From NCBI GenBank assembly GCA_009746045.1, contig RPFO01000072.1:3136823-3200822 (forward strand): 64,000 nt of DNA. The letters run 5' to 3'. The notes below the pieces were generated by a model, which saw only the letters and a program-made list of their open reading frames with translations, made no database searches and was not told the DNA's origin. The position numbers were made by a program, and so were the translations under genes. Source of the DNA: Mesostigma viride (Eukaryota > Streptophyta > Mesostigmatophyceae > Mesostigmatales > Mesostigmataceae). This document shows, one piece after another, positions 39,663-52,075 of the stretch; the stretch's first letter is position 1; each line of letters begins with the position of its first letter.

Positions 39663-42579
39663 TAAAAATATAATTACTTACAGCAGAGTGAAATCACTCA
39701 AACCAAAGCAAACGCCCAGCTATAAACCTATATACAGAGCCATGTCAAAGCTCTATACTACGATAAGACCAATGGAAACGCCTAACGGGAGGAACCTAAT
39801 AGCCCTGCTGCACCGCAAAATCAGCCCGCGTACGGCGGAGCATGATGTCAGCCATGGCCCGAGTCAGCGCCACCGACAAGCGCTGACGCCAATATGACGT
39901 CCAGGTCCGCGCCGACCATGGGGCCCGCTGGCCCTCCAGGTCCAGCCGGTCCTCCCGGAGCCGGCAACACTCCTTGAAGAAGGCGGAGGTCAGGGGCCGG
40001 GCCATGGCCCCAAACTCCTCCATGCAGGACAAAGGGCACCACACGATGGTGCCCGACGTCGCCGTAGGCCAGGAGCTTGGCCCGCTCCGCCCGGTCCGCC
40101 GTGTAACCTGCCGTGAGGGAGGCCCCAGCCACGTGGCTAAGAGCCAAGGGCCGCGCCACCGAAACGTCAATAAGCAGATGCCGGCCACCCCCCTCAAAGT
40201 CCAGCACCACGATGTCAGGCCGGTGGTTGGGGGAATAGAAGGCAGCGCCATCCGCATCCTCGGACCGGATGTTCGCGTGGGGGAAAACCGACCGAATCAT
40301 GGCGAGCACCACCGTCAGGAGGACAGTGTGCAAATACAAATACCAATTCTGATTCTGTTGGCCCCCCATGCAGGCAAGGTAGTGAGTCCCCGTGGGATCC
40401 AGCGGCTGCCCACAGCTACCACAAGGCCGCCCGGCCGGAACAAGAGGCTGCGGGGCAAATAGCTGGTGCCGGAGCGCCACCGAGTAGTGGCTGGGAGCCA
40501 AGGCGAATGGGGGGGCCATGGGAAGAGCACGAAGGTACGCCGAGCCCACACTCCGCAAGGAAAGCGAGAACAGCCACGCACGTCCCTGGGCGTTGAGGTC
40601 CGCGAAAAGAGCAATCCAATCAGCCGTGTGCAGAATACCCGCGTAGGTTTTCTGGTGTTTATCGATGACGCGAGCAGGGAATGCGGCGGGAGATTGAACG
40701 GAGGCGACCGAGGGAGTGCCGCGAGGGAGGTGGCGCTGTACCGCCTGAGCGGCACGGACGGGAGAACAGGCCTGCTGGATCTCAGCATAGGCCTCCTGGA
40801 TGGCGGTGACGAAGGGCAAAGGGCTGCTGGGGTCCAGGAGGTCAGGCGCTGCTGTTGCCAAAAGGGGCAGGAGCCGGCAGCTTTCCGCCCACGACTGAGC
40901 GACGGAGCCCAAAAATGCTGCTGGGGCCAGCCGGGCGGCACGAGTCAGACCGCAGCCACCCATCCGTGCAGGCAGGGAGGCAATGCGAATAGCATGTGGC
41001 GGGAGGTCGGGGCCCGGGACCAGCTGCGCCAAGGCCGACTGGATGCGTTCGTCGTGGCCCTCGGCGGCCAGCCGGACCTGAGCCGGAAGAGCGCCCCGGA
41101 GCCAGTGAACGACGCGAGGGTGAGCGCAAAACCACAGAAGCAGACCCTTGGTCTGCGAATCATGAAGGCGCGCAATCAAGGGCAGTACCTCAGTGCGTGC
41201 CTCGAGGGCGGCCCGCAGAGCATCGATGACAAACGCGGGGTCGCCAACCGGAACGCCGAGGACATCCAACCCATGGAGGCGCTCGTCCCGGCCCAAGAGC
41301 TGGGGCGGAAAGCCGGAGCAATCACCTTGGGGCGAGTACACCGCGCACTTGGCCAGGGTCAACTGGAGGTTGATGTCGGCCACCGCGGTCTGCAGTGCCA
41401 GCAGAGCCGCGGTGGTGTCCGGCACAGGGCCCAGAAGGTAGATATCATCCAAGTAGGCCTGAATAGCGACCGCCGGGTGGGCAGCATGGACCGCTTGGAG
41501 GCAACCCTGGAGGGGGGCGGCAAAGTACAGGGGTCCCAGGGGGTCCCCTTGCTGGGTGCCCGACCGCGACAGCAGGCCGCCGCGAGTGCCGTCCTCCATG
41601 ATGTGAACCAGTTGGCCGGGCTGGCCGTAGCACACGGCTGTCCAAGCGTACAAGTCCTCGAAGGACTCCATGACGGCCGCAAACATGCTGGCGCGGGACA
41701 GACTGTTGAACGCGTTGTGGCAGTCGACCTTGACGACAGCGTGGGTGGGGTGGGCCTCGAGGTAGGCCTGCACCGAATGGATGAGGATATCCGCCCCGCC
41801 TGGAGTCGTCACCCCCAGCTGGGCCGCCACCGAGGTCTCACCCGCTGCGAGGGGCGGGCAGAAAAAGGCACGGAGCTCGGGCGCCTTTTGGCGGCAGATC
41901 ACTTTGCCCACGAGCTTGCGGAGCACCTCACCGCAGGCGATCGGGCGCACCTTGCCCTCGGGGGGGGCAAGACACCCTTGAGCAGAGCGAGGAGGCGAGC
42001 GCCCGCTAACCACTCGCGCGCAGCGGGAGGAACGCGACCAGCCGCCAGGTCAATGAGGGTGTCAAAGAGAATGTCCTCGCCCCAATGCCCCACCAGGACC
42101 TCCAAGTGCTCGTAGCGCCAGCCCGACGGCCCGGTAGAGGAAGCCCGCGGGACCGCACGCATCACCTCCAGGAAGCAGTCGCGGTCCAGCCGGAGGGGGG
42201 CCGGCAGGGGGTCCGGCACGGGCAGCTGGAATCCGGGCTCCGCAGGGTGAAGAGCCTCCAAGGCCGCCAGGGTAGCCGCATTGGCGGGGGCCAGCTTGGC
42301 CATTTCCAAGCGGGTCATGGCCCGGCTGAGCTGCCCCTCGCGGACGAGGCGGATGACATCGGCGGCCACCCGCTCGAAGTTGACCTCCCCCGACAGCCGG
42401 GCCGTGCGCGGGGGCGGCACGCCAAACAGCCCCTCCCAGTCCCCCTGCAGAAAGCGTCGGCAACGGGCAATAACCGCACCCTGGAGGCCGCGCACACCAC
42501 GCCCGAGAGGGGTGAGGAGCAGGCGGGGGGTCACCATGTGCAGTTTAAAGCCCAGCGGGTCGTCCGGAGCGGCGTGCAT
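39663..42579 (-). mobile_element. Longest copy of the R2-like (restriction-like endonuclease) non-LTR element
   Basis: The minus-strand frame begins near 42579 (MHAAPDDPLGFKLHMVTPRL) and runs, after a frame change in a G-run near 41960, through reverse transcriptase motifs RPIACGEVLRKLVGKV, VVKVDCHNAFNSL (A), GTQQGDPLGPLYF (B) and AYLDDIYLLG (C). Then come CGSCGQPLDPTGTHYLAC and the endonuclease block RPDIVVLD ... LLIDVSVARP. A four-base insertion near 40022 and a three-base insertion near 39997 disturb the last 70 codons. The 3' UTR (39663-39795) is identical in type to copies 1 and 2. No N-terminal DNA-binding fingers are seen, so the 5' end may be truncated. Confidence 0.85.
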
Positions 42580-43084
42580 GCGCCGGAGAGAAACGATTGC
42601 ACATTGCGCGAAAAGGCTACGCGCGCGGTAGGTATATGTGCAAACATCAAATTTTTGACCCGCATGGCATTTTTACCCATGACAGATAACACACTTTTTG
42701 AATTTTGGACAAAAACCTGGGTTCAAATAATTACATTTAGTGCCTGAATGGACCCTGGCCCATGGCAGGCCTCAAACCGCGAATTTGGTCAAATGATAAT
42801 TTAGGACCAATAGGACCAATTATAGTGTCAACGCATGACCATGCTATCCACACGGTCCCTTGAGCATCTTACAAGCGCTAGGGGACCCTACGAGGCCTTG
42901 GGATGGCGGGGCAGCGTATATAACAAGGCCATACCCTGCTGTGGCTGCCTCTATATATACGCGTGCTTAACGGTGTCACAGATGGTGCAGGTAATGCAAT
43001 ATACGGTTGCTGAGGTTGCTGAGGTTGCCCGGCTTGAACATGGCCCACCCCTTGCGGTAAACTTCTCTAACCCCTAAATGGTCT
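42580..43084. other. Intergenic stretch
   Basis: One phase stays open upstream of the retroelement start for about 30 codons, so its protein may begin further out. Words such as TAGGACCAAT recur here (42803-42820) and near 39640 and 46835. No gene is seen. Confidence 0.5.
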
Positions 43085-44600
43085 GAGATCCTGCCGATAA
43101 ATCGGCTGGATCTTCACAATTTTGCAAACCAGATGCCATCCAACCTACCCATATCCAATGGCTGTCCTTGGGGGCCAAGCATGTCCATGAGTTCCCCTTC
43201 GGGTTGGTATATCACAACCTCACATATATGCAGGGTAGGCCATGTATAACTGCCGTCAAAGTCAGGGGGGTCAAGACGCGCGTTTTCATTTTTGGTAGAA
43301 TGTGCATTTTGAATTATGTTATAAGACCTAGGCACCTACCACTTCAGGGATGATAAACAATTAGTTGCTGAACAGTTTGAGCCATTGGGGTCATCATTTG
43401 GGTGGGTATACCAGCAGTTACACCCAGTACAGCCCATAGGGGTACCGTTGGTAAAAAGCAACCAAGGGGGTAGGGGTGGGCATACTACCTACTAATATGG
43501 CCACCAACCATGCCAAACAATACATTTCCCTTCCACAATGATGGGGAAACATAACTGCATCATCACACTGCCCTTACATGGCACCTATGTGCAGGTGCTA
43601 CCTTGTCCATGCACGTAGGTAACGTGGTACGGATACCCTACGCAAGGCATGCATTCTAGGAGGCAGCCACCAACAAACTAGTGATGTTGAGCCTATTTCA
43701 GCCTGCCCTAGCAAGGATAAACTAGGCCTAAGCTGCTATAGCTTGCCAGGTGATGGCCAGCACACCTGGTGGCACATGCTGTCAATGGGAAGCTTTTACT
43801 CACCAGTTACGTGCTTGATGATGCCACAGCGACCAGCCAACTGCCTCACACTCATGCAATATGTGTATGGGAAATGTATAACAAACATATATGGAGGTAT
43901 TCAAACCCATACAGCCTCTAAAACTTATCACCATCACCCTGTGGCAGGTCAACTGACTGAGGGAAGCATCTAAGAAGGGTGTTTTAGAAAGGGGCCAGGC
44001 CAGGGTCAAGAAAGAGCATGAATAATGCAAAAAGAATGTGCTACACAAGCTAGAACGTACATATAAACGTCAAACATCGATAGGAAAACGATGATTAAGC
44101 TTTACCAGGCATGGATGGCGTTACCTTGGCCCAGGCGGTGGCCGCAAAATGGCGCATTTCGGCACACCAAAGTTGTGCAGCATGGTCGCTGGATTCGGCG
44201 ATTTCTGGCCACCCTTGCACGTTTACGACTACTATGTATCATAAAAAGTATAAAGAAACCGATATATCCTTTAAAATACGCCGGAAAGGTATTGCTGTCA
44301 ACGTTTCTATCGTCCGGCCTGATCGCAGTTTTTTCCAGCAAGAACGCTGCCGACACCTATCAAAGGGCATTCCCGCGAACCAGAAATTGGCCTGTATGAT
44401 CTTTAGGACGTATAAAATCAATATCCGAAGTTTGGTCAGAAAATTCGAACGAAAACGTAAATGCCATGCGTGGGCGCAAGCCGCCATGGCCAGGTCGTCG
44501 TTTTCCGGAATGCACGTTGTACGTGAAAAAGTACCCTGACCCCTTGTACTTTGACCGGCCAGAACACCTCTATAACTTTGTCAGAAGTATGCAAACCCAT
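43085..44600 (+). repeat. Family X repeat, copy C
   Basis: Matches copy A in the same orientation and copy B in inverse orientation. It is the longest copy and spans both ends seen in the others. It contains no protein-coding signal. Confidence 0.75.
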
Positions 44601-45979
44601 ATACCATGCTTTAGAGTATTTTATAAACTTTCGATCTTCTCAGCTAAACGTTTCCTAATTCTCAATAGTTTTCGCGGCATTTGGTCGCCCGAGAAGGGGC
44701 CGATGCATCGGCTGGAACTCGATTTTTGGCGGAAAATCGGCCGCAAGACCATTTAGGGGCTAAGCATATGCCAAACCTTCTTTGACATCACGGACATGCT
44801 GGCCACCACCCAGCGATGAAAAAACATTGCATTTGCATTGCAACTAACACATGAATGCAGCCAAATCAAGTTACAAAACAACGTTGTGCTAACATGCAAC
44901 GCTTTGTGAGCGAATTCAGGGTGCATGTAACACGTAAACCATACTGTATATACTGTCTGAGAACACCCTGAACGACTGCAGGCCATATAGTAGGACCATG
45001 GTTTATAACTAACACATGAGTAAAACTGCTCTTACGCATGTGTGTTTTAGCTGCAGCGGACGCCGGACGACGAAGATAGAGACGTAAAAAATTGTATGAC
45101 GTAAACCAAATATGTGTGACAGTTATGTGCACAGAGAGCGTCCCCTCTTTTTAGTAGGCATAGCTGGCTGACTCAAAACACCACGACAGCGTTGCCAGTT
45201 ACTCATGATCAATCTAGGACACCCCGGCACGTACCTGCTACTTACGTCGCCTCATTCCAGATGGTTGCCAAAAAAATTCGCTGAAATCCGCAGCGAGGTC
45301 AGCTTTCCGAGAGCTGAGCGCACCAAAGCTGGCCAACCGGTTCGAAAATGATATAAACCACGCTTGTGCTGCGTTCTAGGTCCAAGAAATACCGAAAGTG
45401 AAGACCTATAAGGTGCACTCACTGCCCAGCCTGAACGTCCCTAAAACATGGTCGACAATGGAAATCGGGCAAGAATATCACGGCCCATGCGCTCCCATGT
45501 CAAATACTCCGTTTCTAAACTCCAGACTATGATCAAAATCGTCCACAAAAATTTTCTGGCTTGATTCGCACCACCATTGCTTATACACTAACATGTTTGT
45601 GCCAAAATCGACCCTCCGCGAGCAGGCGATCTGCGACCCATTTGTGTTGTGCCGCTGTGAGCACTACAGCGCTACACATAAAAACTTGCGCAGAAAATTT
45701 TCACAGCCTTTAAGCATATCTAACAACCTTTCGTTTTTGCTACTGGGCGCCCGAAATGATAAACGCACGTGAAAACGCCGGCCACGATTGTCAGGTCGCC
45801 ATATCCACCAGGAGGGGTGACATCTCCAGGCAAAATTTCCTGTGACTAGGGGCCCGTCCTGGGCAGGGCGTGACTGCTGCGGTAAGCGCCAGCCCCTGAA
45901 TTGAAATAGGGGCTGGCGAGTAAAACGAGGGTCGGCGGCGGTGGCCCCGTATTACTGGCCCCCAATAGCGCAGCGCTAC
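44601..45979. other. Intergenic stretch, nothing recognised
   Basis: Mixed-composition sequence without supported genes, repeats or RNA signals on either strand. Confidence 0.5.
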
Positions 45980-46075
45980 GTGGCCGAGCTGCGGCACCAC
46001 GTGGCAAGATGCGGCACCACGTGGCAAGATGAGGCGCCACGTGGCTTGATCAGGCGCCACGTGGCTTGATGCCGG
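45980..46075. repeat. Short tandem array with four CCACGTGG (G-box-like) palindromes
   Basis: Units of 22 bp or so: GCGGCACCACGTGGCAAGAT twice, then GAGGCGCCACGTGGCTTGAT and a near copy. A fifth CCACGTGG lies at about 46354. CACGTG is the bZIP/bHLH core in plants and fungi, but no gene start lies close enough to call this regulatory. Confidence 0.8.
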
Positions 46076-46429
46076 CATGCCTCTCCGGCGACAGGCAATT
46101 ATTACTGGGCAAGACATATCACAGTACCCTAGTACCATCCGAGCTACTTACGTCGCCACACTATCTCTGTTGGATATGACCGGCGTGGGATTCCAACCAA
46201 ACTGAACTGAACTGAACTGAACTGGGCAAGACATCTGCAGACTGCATGACAGTATAGCGCGGCGCGGCGTGAGGACGGATGCCGACACAGTTTTTTTGTG
46301 TAGGCATCCGTAGGCCCGTACATAGCTGGCATCCGGGGCATGGCAAGATGGGACGCCACGTGGCATGATGCGGCATGCCGCGCCTGCTGTACAATATGGG
46401 GGCCCGAAATCTAGGGCTGGCGGCTGCAT

Positions 46430-46810
46430 AGAAATTCGGCCCCTGGAATCTCCCCTATAGGGGCCGAAAAGATGGGGGCTAGCTAGAATTGGTGCCGGTA
46501 GCTGCACGGGCCCCTAGTATAGAAATAGGGGCCAGACATTCTGGACCGGCGGCTGCAGGATCCGGCCCCTATTTAGCTTGGCTCAATGTCACCCCTCCTT
46601 CTCCACCTCAGATCATTCCCGCACCCACTTTTTCGCTCCAAAATCGGTTATAATTTTGGTCGAGGTACCTACTTTCCCGCCATCATACTCCCGGTTACTA
46701 CCCGGGTACGGAATCCGGGTATACGTATACCATGTGCCGGTACCACGGGTCGGGTACATCATGCCGGGTACGGTCCACATGGGGTACGGTCCATATAGTG
46801 ACACCCCCCC
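46430..46810. repeat. GC-rich imperfect repeats (GGCCCCTA and GGGTACGG types)
   Basis: 46430-46575 alternates GGCGGCTGCA and GGCCCCTA(T) words, also seen inverted near 45890. 46690-46800 alternates CCGGGTAC, GGTACCACGG and GGGTACGGTCC words that fold on themselves. No coding potential. Confidence 0.6.
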
Positions 46811-47378
46811 CCCGGTACCTCGGTTATAGTAAATTGGTCCTAAATTTAGGACAAAGTAAATTAAGGACCGTGGCCGGAGCGCTAACACTTGGGAGCGGCG
46901 GGAGCGATGCCGGCGAAAGGGCTGGCTGCGTCAAGAACGTCGTCCAGCGAGCGGGTTTCTGGGGCGGCAGGTGTTGTTGTGGCCTCCATATAGCTACGCG
47001 GAATATGTCAAATTCTGGGGTGGGGGCGCAGGCGTGCTATTCACGGGGGGAATGCCGCCATATCGAGTCGAAAATAGCGATTATTATCTGCTGGGCAGGC
47101 CGAGGTCGAGAACGTATGACATCCGGGGGGCGATAGCTGCAGGAAATTATACCAGCATGTTCGTCATCAGAAGACGAGTCGAATGCAACAAACCCGACTA
47201 AACTTCATGGCCTGAGTCGAAAGTTATGAGCATTCTCGGCAGCCATATAGCTCGGCACGGCGGAGCTCATAACTTTCACGTTTGAGCACCGAATTTAGCC
47301 GTGAATATCACAATCGACGCGTCTTTCTACGACGCACATGCTGATATAATTTTCCGAAGCTATGTTACGCAATATACG

Positions 47379-48043
47379 ATGAGCAAACGCCTCTCGACGC
47401 AACGCAGCCTGGCGGCTGCGCTCGGCAATGAAAATACGTCTGCAGCCCCGGCTGCAGCTTCGCCCACCGGCCCAGAAGGCAGCGGCGCCACTAGCCAAGC
47501 TCTAGTGGTCGCCCAGCCCCCTTCCGGGCTCGCCTCGCCAGCAGCGTCGCCTGATCGAACCCAAGCGCAGTCGCCCTGCCGAGCCGACCTGGGAAGCGTT
47601 CGGCTTTGACGCCAGCCAGCCCGGCTTTTTTGACAAGCTCAACCCCGACAAGATCCTGCATGAGCTACGTGTTTTTCGGATCGTATGCCTCGCTTCTCGA
47701 GATGTGCAAGCCGGAACTCTTCCATCAGGGCCGCCTCACCGACGCTTTCCAGCAACGCCCCAACTCCTTCGACACCATCCTCAAATGCCGCCGACCCCAC
47801 CTTCAGCTACGCGCCCTTTTCTCCCTCCTTCGGGCCGTTCCCTAGCTCGAGGAGCTTTGGCCCCCCACGCCCCTCACCACCACCTTAACCAAATCCTCCA
47901 TCCGCTCACTCCTCAAGGAGGCCCTCGAGCAGCACATGGCCCCCATCGATCGCTGCAGATGTGGCGGCCATGGGCAGCACGCTGACTGCCGAGCTCCCCC
48001 TCCTCTTCACCATTTCCTCCGCCACCTCCACAACACCTTGAAA
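47379..48043 (+). pseudogene. Degraded coding stretch of unknown family
   Basis: Coding-like segments follow each other in different frames: MSKRLSTQRSLAAALGNENT with an Ala/Ser/Pro linker, then PTWEAFGFDASQPGFFDKLN, LLEMCKPELFHQGRLTDAFQ and SSIRSLLKEALEQHMAPIDR, followed by CRCGGHGQHADC. The order resembles a gag- or ORF1-like protein with a basic or zinc-binding end, but this is a guess. At least three frame breaks. Confidence 0.35.
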
Positions 48044-48365
48044 TGGCCAATTTTTTTTACATAAATTATGGCCCATGCATGGCAAGTTTATTGTCAGATT
48101 GACCTAGGATTGGATCCCACCACTCCCCGGGATTTGTCTGGCTAGTGGTGGAGTAGTTGAGTCAAAATGTTAAGTTTACATGGTACTCCCTGCTTAAGTT
48201 AACTCCAGATCCAAGGCCAAAGCTGGCCTGCTGGCACCTAAACCACTTGCACTTGCATAGAAACAATAGTTGATCTCAGATTGTGCTGTAACTTTGCAGT
48301 GGTGATGAATAATAGTTGTTCTGACCTTGTACAAAGTTCTACGCCATTTGGAGCCCTATAGTTGG

Positions 48366-48401
48366 TGACAAATGCTAGCAAAATTTTGCTAGCATTTGTC
48401 A
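48366..48401. repeat. Perfect 36-bp palindrome without loop
   Basis: Half-site TGACAAATGCTAGCAAAA, followed at once by its exact reverse complement. Nearby words (TGACATTTGCCAGCAATGGT at 48543) are relatives of the arm. Confidence 0.92.
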
Positions 48402-48795
48402 TTAATTAATGGCCATTTTAAATCAATATTTAACCCAAATAATGTCAGAATGCCACCAAAACTTACTGCCATCATGCCAGCACCTGAAGCAAGGTCTCAA
48501 CAAGTCATGAGCAAAAATTCAGATCATGCACAGCCCAAAATGGTGACATTTGCCAGCAATGGTCACCATTTTTTGGTTTTTTACCCACAATTTAACAACA
48601 TTAACCACCAAAACATTCTCCAAGCTGGGGCACATCATTTAAATCTTTGCAGGCAACTCAAGAATGACTAGTACAAACAGTGTGCAAAAACTTGGTGCAT
48701 GTGAATGCCTGAGTGGTGACCATTGCTAGCAGAATCCATCATGTAAGGTAGGCATTGCCAGTATGCCACAAAGCTGTGATGTGCAGTGCATGTCC
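48402..48795. other. Intergenic stretch, no gene seen
   Basis: AT-rich sequence with one 91-codon open frame lacking recognisable similarity. Not called as a gene. Confidence 0.5.
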
Positions 48796-49284
48796 ATATG
48801 TACATTAATTAATTAATTAATTAAACTCGTGCTCCCGTTGGGGAGTCACGGAGCACCGAAGTGCTTTTAATCCCTGTGTGTGCACTACAGGAGAAAGGGC
48901 AGAGACCCCCAGTCTCCTTCATGCCAAAGGCATGCCACAGCTGCAATCGGGCGCGGCTAGCTAAAAGGACAGGCTAACGATCCGGCAAACTGTGGGTGCA
49001 ATAAGACCCATGTGAGCATATCATAGCAAGGAGCGTGGGCAAGTAATCTGAACATAGCCAGGGCGTAGCATGGCTGTACTAGGACTAGGCTATGGCTGGT
49101 TGTGTACCGTGCGTTGGCGGCACGTGACTAGGTGTGTTGGCACAGCTAGGCAACATTCTAGGCATGGCTGCCTTAGCGGCAGTGACGCCAATGGTTACAA
49201 GCTAGGGCTATTGCTATTCTAGCCCGCTGGGGGCGTCCACATCTTGTGGTTGATCATCAGGTCCCCGCCCCTCCATATGTACAT
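48796..49284 (-). mobile_element. 5'-truncated copy of the ORF1-only LINE-like element with target duplication
   Basis: The reverse complement matches 27176-27649 nearly base for base. The 10-bp sequence ATATGTACAT flanks both sides (48796-48805 and 49275-49284), and the ATTA tail abuts the left copy. This is a textbook target-primed insertion. High identity to the 27 kb copy implies recent activity. Confidence 0.93.
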
Positions 49285-49549
49285 ACCCCATGACACCATG
49301 CCTCTAAACTACTTGGCACATTGCAAAATGGGAAGGAAAGGTGAATAATACATGCCACATCACTAACACAGCCATTTGAATGCTACCAACACGCACCATG
49401 CATGATATACACTACGTGTACAGTAATACATGTCGAGAATATGCCGAGCGAGCATATCAAGGTGCAGTGACCCCAACGCTGGCACATGTCACCTGGCATC
49501 CACGTATGCTCACATGATATGGCATTGGCATATCCCATGTCTCCATCTC

Positions 49550-50760
49550 TTGCACTTTGTGCGCACCAAGCCACCCATGCAGTCGCCCACCCATGCAGCC
49601 ACCTGGCCACCCACACACACAACTGCTCACACACTCGCGCGCCCGTGCACCCAGACAGCCACCTGTCCTCCCACCCAGTGACCCACCCACCAAGCCAGCC
49701 GCGCACGTGCTTACCCAACTTATATAACCATGGATGCGTGCACCTAGGCACTCAACCATGCACCTACCAACCCACTTGGACATCCACCCACCCACCAATT
49801 AGGCACCTGCGCAACCCACACACCAACTAGGTAATAATAAGCAGGCATTCCCCCATCCAACATTTGAGCCAACCACCCAACCACCCAACCACCTAAACAC
49901 CCAGCCAGCTGGCCCCACCATATGCACCCGTCCGGCCACCCACAGTTGACCCACCCACGCACCTACCCACTCAACCACTCACTGCCCCCACACCCTTTAT
50001 ATACCCACTGACCTCAGGCACCCACTGACCCACCCACACATGCATTTTCTCAGCCAGCACCCCGGCACCTACCTCACCCCAAACCTGCACAGCCCTTCAC
50101 CCGCGATTGGTGAGTCGGTCCCTACCAAAAACCCATCCGGGCACGCATCCATATCTGTGCGCCCACCCGTCCATCTACCCGTCCCTTCGCCCACGTACCC
50201 CGGCACCCGGCACATCTAGTCATCTACACATCCATGCACCAGCCACCAACCACCAATGGCCCACCCACCAACCCCCCCCACACACACATCCCTAACCAAC
50301 CAACCACCAACCCACCACCCTCAAAAACGTGCAGTTGTTTCACTCATGCATCCAACCACCCACCCACTTCAAAGTCCCCAAAGCCTATCATCACCCAGCC
50401 ACCTGGGCATCTGCCAATAACCGACCGCCCTTGCACTCATCCACCCATGCACCATGACCAGCCACCCACCCACCCACCCTCTCCACCTGCCTGTGCTCCC
50501 ACCTACGCAGCCAGCCATTTACCAAGGCATCCACCTATCGATCAGCCACCCACCTGCCATTGAACCCACCCACGCCTAGGCATCCCTTGAAGCATCTATA
50601 GCCCAAGCCTCCCACCCAAGGCTCTCTGGGCAATCAAACAACCAAACAACTAATCACCCAGCTATAGAACCACCTAACCACCTAACCACTCAACACTGCT
50701 CAATCACCGAACCACCTAACTACCCAACACCCAAACCAGCCATGCAGGCATGTGCCCGCC
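49550..50760. repeat. CCAC-rich low-complexity stretch
   Basis: More than 1 kb dominated by CCACCCA, CCAACCA and GCACCCA words, with no constant period and no coding signal. One strand is nearly G-poor. Similar in kind to degenerate minisatellite DNA. Confidence 0.8.
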
Positions 50761-51048
50761 TCGCATGCCCTCACCCTTGTGACACCCCATACACGCCCCG
50801 CTCACCTAGCCAGCAACACACCCAGCCAGTCTCCTGCTCAACTCACGCATGAAGGCAATATCAGCCATGCATATGGCCTCACCTTGCATCACAATTGAAT
50901 TGCCTGGTTAATTTGCATGAGACAGCTTCCATCTCATTGTCGGCAACTGAAAAGGCTCTTTCTTCACAGTAATGAATAATAAGCAACATCGTTGGAAACG
51001 TTCTCACATCCCTCTTTAAAACAGTCTTTAAATCAGAAAGACAAGGGC

Positions 51049-52075
51049 AATTAATTAATTAATTAATAGACACGTGACTGCGTCACGTGAGCATAAGTCC
51101 TCAGTGGGAGGGGAACATGGGATGGAATGGATGGTATAAGCTATCTAGGTCCTAGTTACAGGGGTGTGGGCACCGCGGCCCGAATCGCTATGAATGCCAT
51201 ACTTGGTCACACGCGGAGGAGCCCCCACAGGCTTGGGGGTGGTCTCCTTCATCACTACTTGCCATCTATCCTTGCGCACCATCTGCCTGGAGCCATATTA
51301 CAGACAAACCAGGAGGCTGCCCGGGGGTGAGCCCGTCACGTCTATAGTGTAGCACATGTCCATGCCGAGTCTATCACGAAAAGTCCACGGGTGGCGGCCC
51401 TGCCGCGCGCGGCCGGGGGCACGCTGGCCAGGTGAGGACATATCGCCCAGGCTGGGCGGGCTTGGTGCCAGCTAGTCTATCTGATGTATCTACCTGATCT
51501 GTGCGGGCCAGGTGCCCGGCTAGGCCCAGGCGCCTGTGCCTAATAATGTGGGAAACATAGGGCAAATCAGCGTACAAATCCTCATTACTAATAATGTGCA
51601 AACCAAAGGCCGGGGATGTTAAGGGCCTTGCGCAGCATCTTGGTGACGGCGCCGTCGAGTCGTTGCTCCAGCTCCTGCATCAGTGTCCACGTCTCGGCGC
51701 CGTAGGTCGGGATCGTCAGAATGACGACCTAGTTGAAGAGGTCACGCTTGACGATCCGGGGTAGGGCGGGGTTGCTCCACCAGCGGCGGTGGTCATGGAG
51801 GTGCGCCCACGCCATGCCGATCCGTGTCGTCATGTCGTCCTCGCAGTCGGGAAGCCAACTGCCGAGCAGCTTGAAGCGGCCTGAAGGAGGGTAGTTGACC
51901 TCGGCATCGTCTAAGAGGCGGAGTGTGGGTGGGGGCCCTGCCATGCCGAGGGCCAGGGCCTCCGTTTTGGGGCTGATTTTTAGACCAACCGCCCGAGCCT
52001 CGAGCGCCAGGCAGTCCAGCCAAAGTTGGGCAGACTCCGGCTTCTCGATGAGCGTGATGTAGCCATGTGGTGTCG
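51049..52075 (-). mobile_element. 5'-truncated LINE fragment F1, relative of element E
   Basis: The minus strand reads ITLIEKPESAQLWLDCL directly downstream of where the YADD box should be. It continues ARAVGLKISPKTEALALGM, GRFKLLGSWLPDCEDD, YGAETWTLMQELEQRLDG, LGLAGHLARTDQVDTSDRLA and GRYVLTWPACPRP. The parallel blocks in element E are ARAVGLETSVKTEAMVIG, YGAEAWTL and GRHILTWPGP. The tail is ATTA repeats (51049-51068), preceded by the palindrome CACGTGACTGCGTCACGTG. A stop and a frame change near 51730 break it. Confidence 0.8.

Noticed and set aside
49383-50563. Several frames of about 110 codons in the CCAC-rich stretch
   Set aside because: Low-complexity Thr/His/Pro or Trp/Gly peptides, with no conserved pattern.
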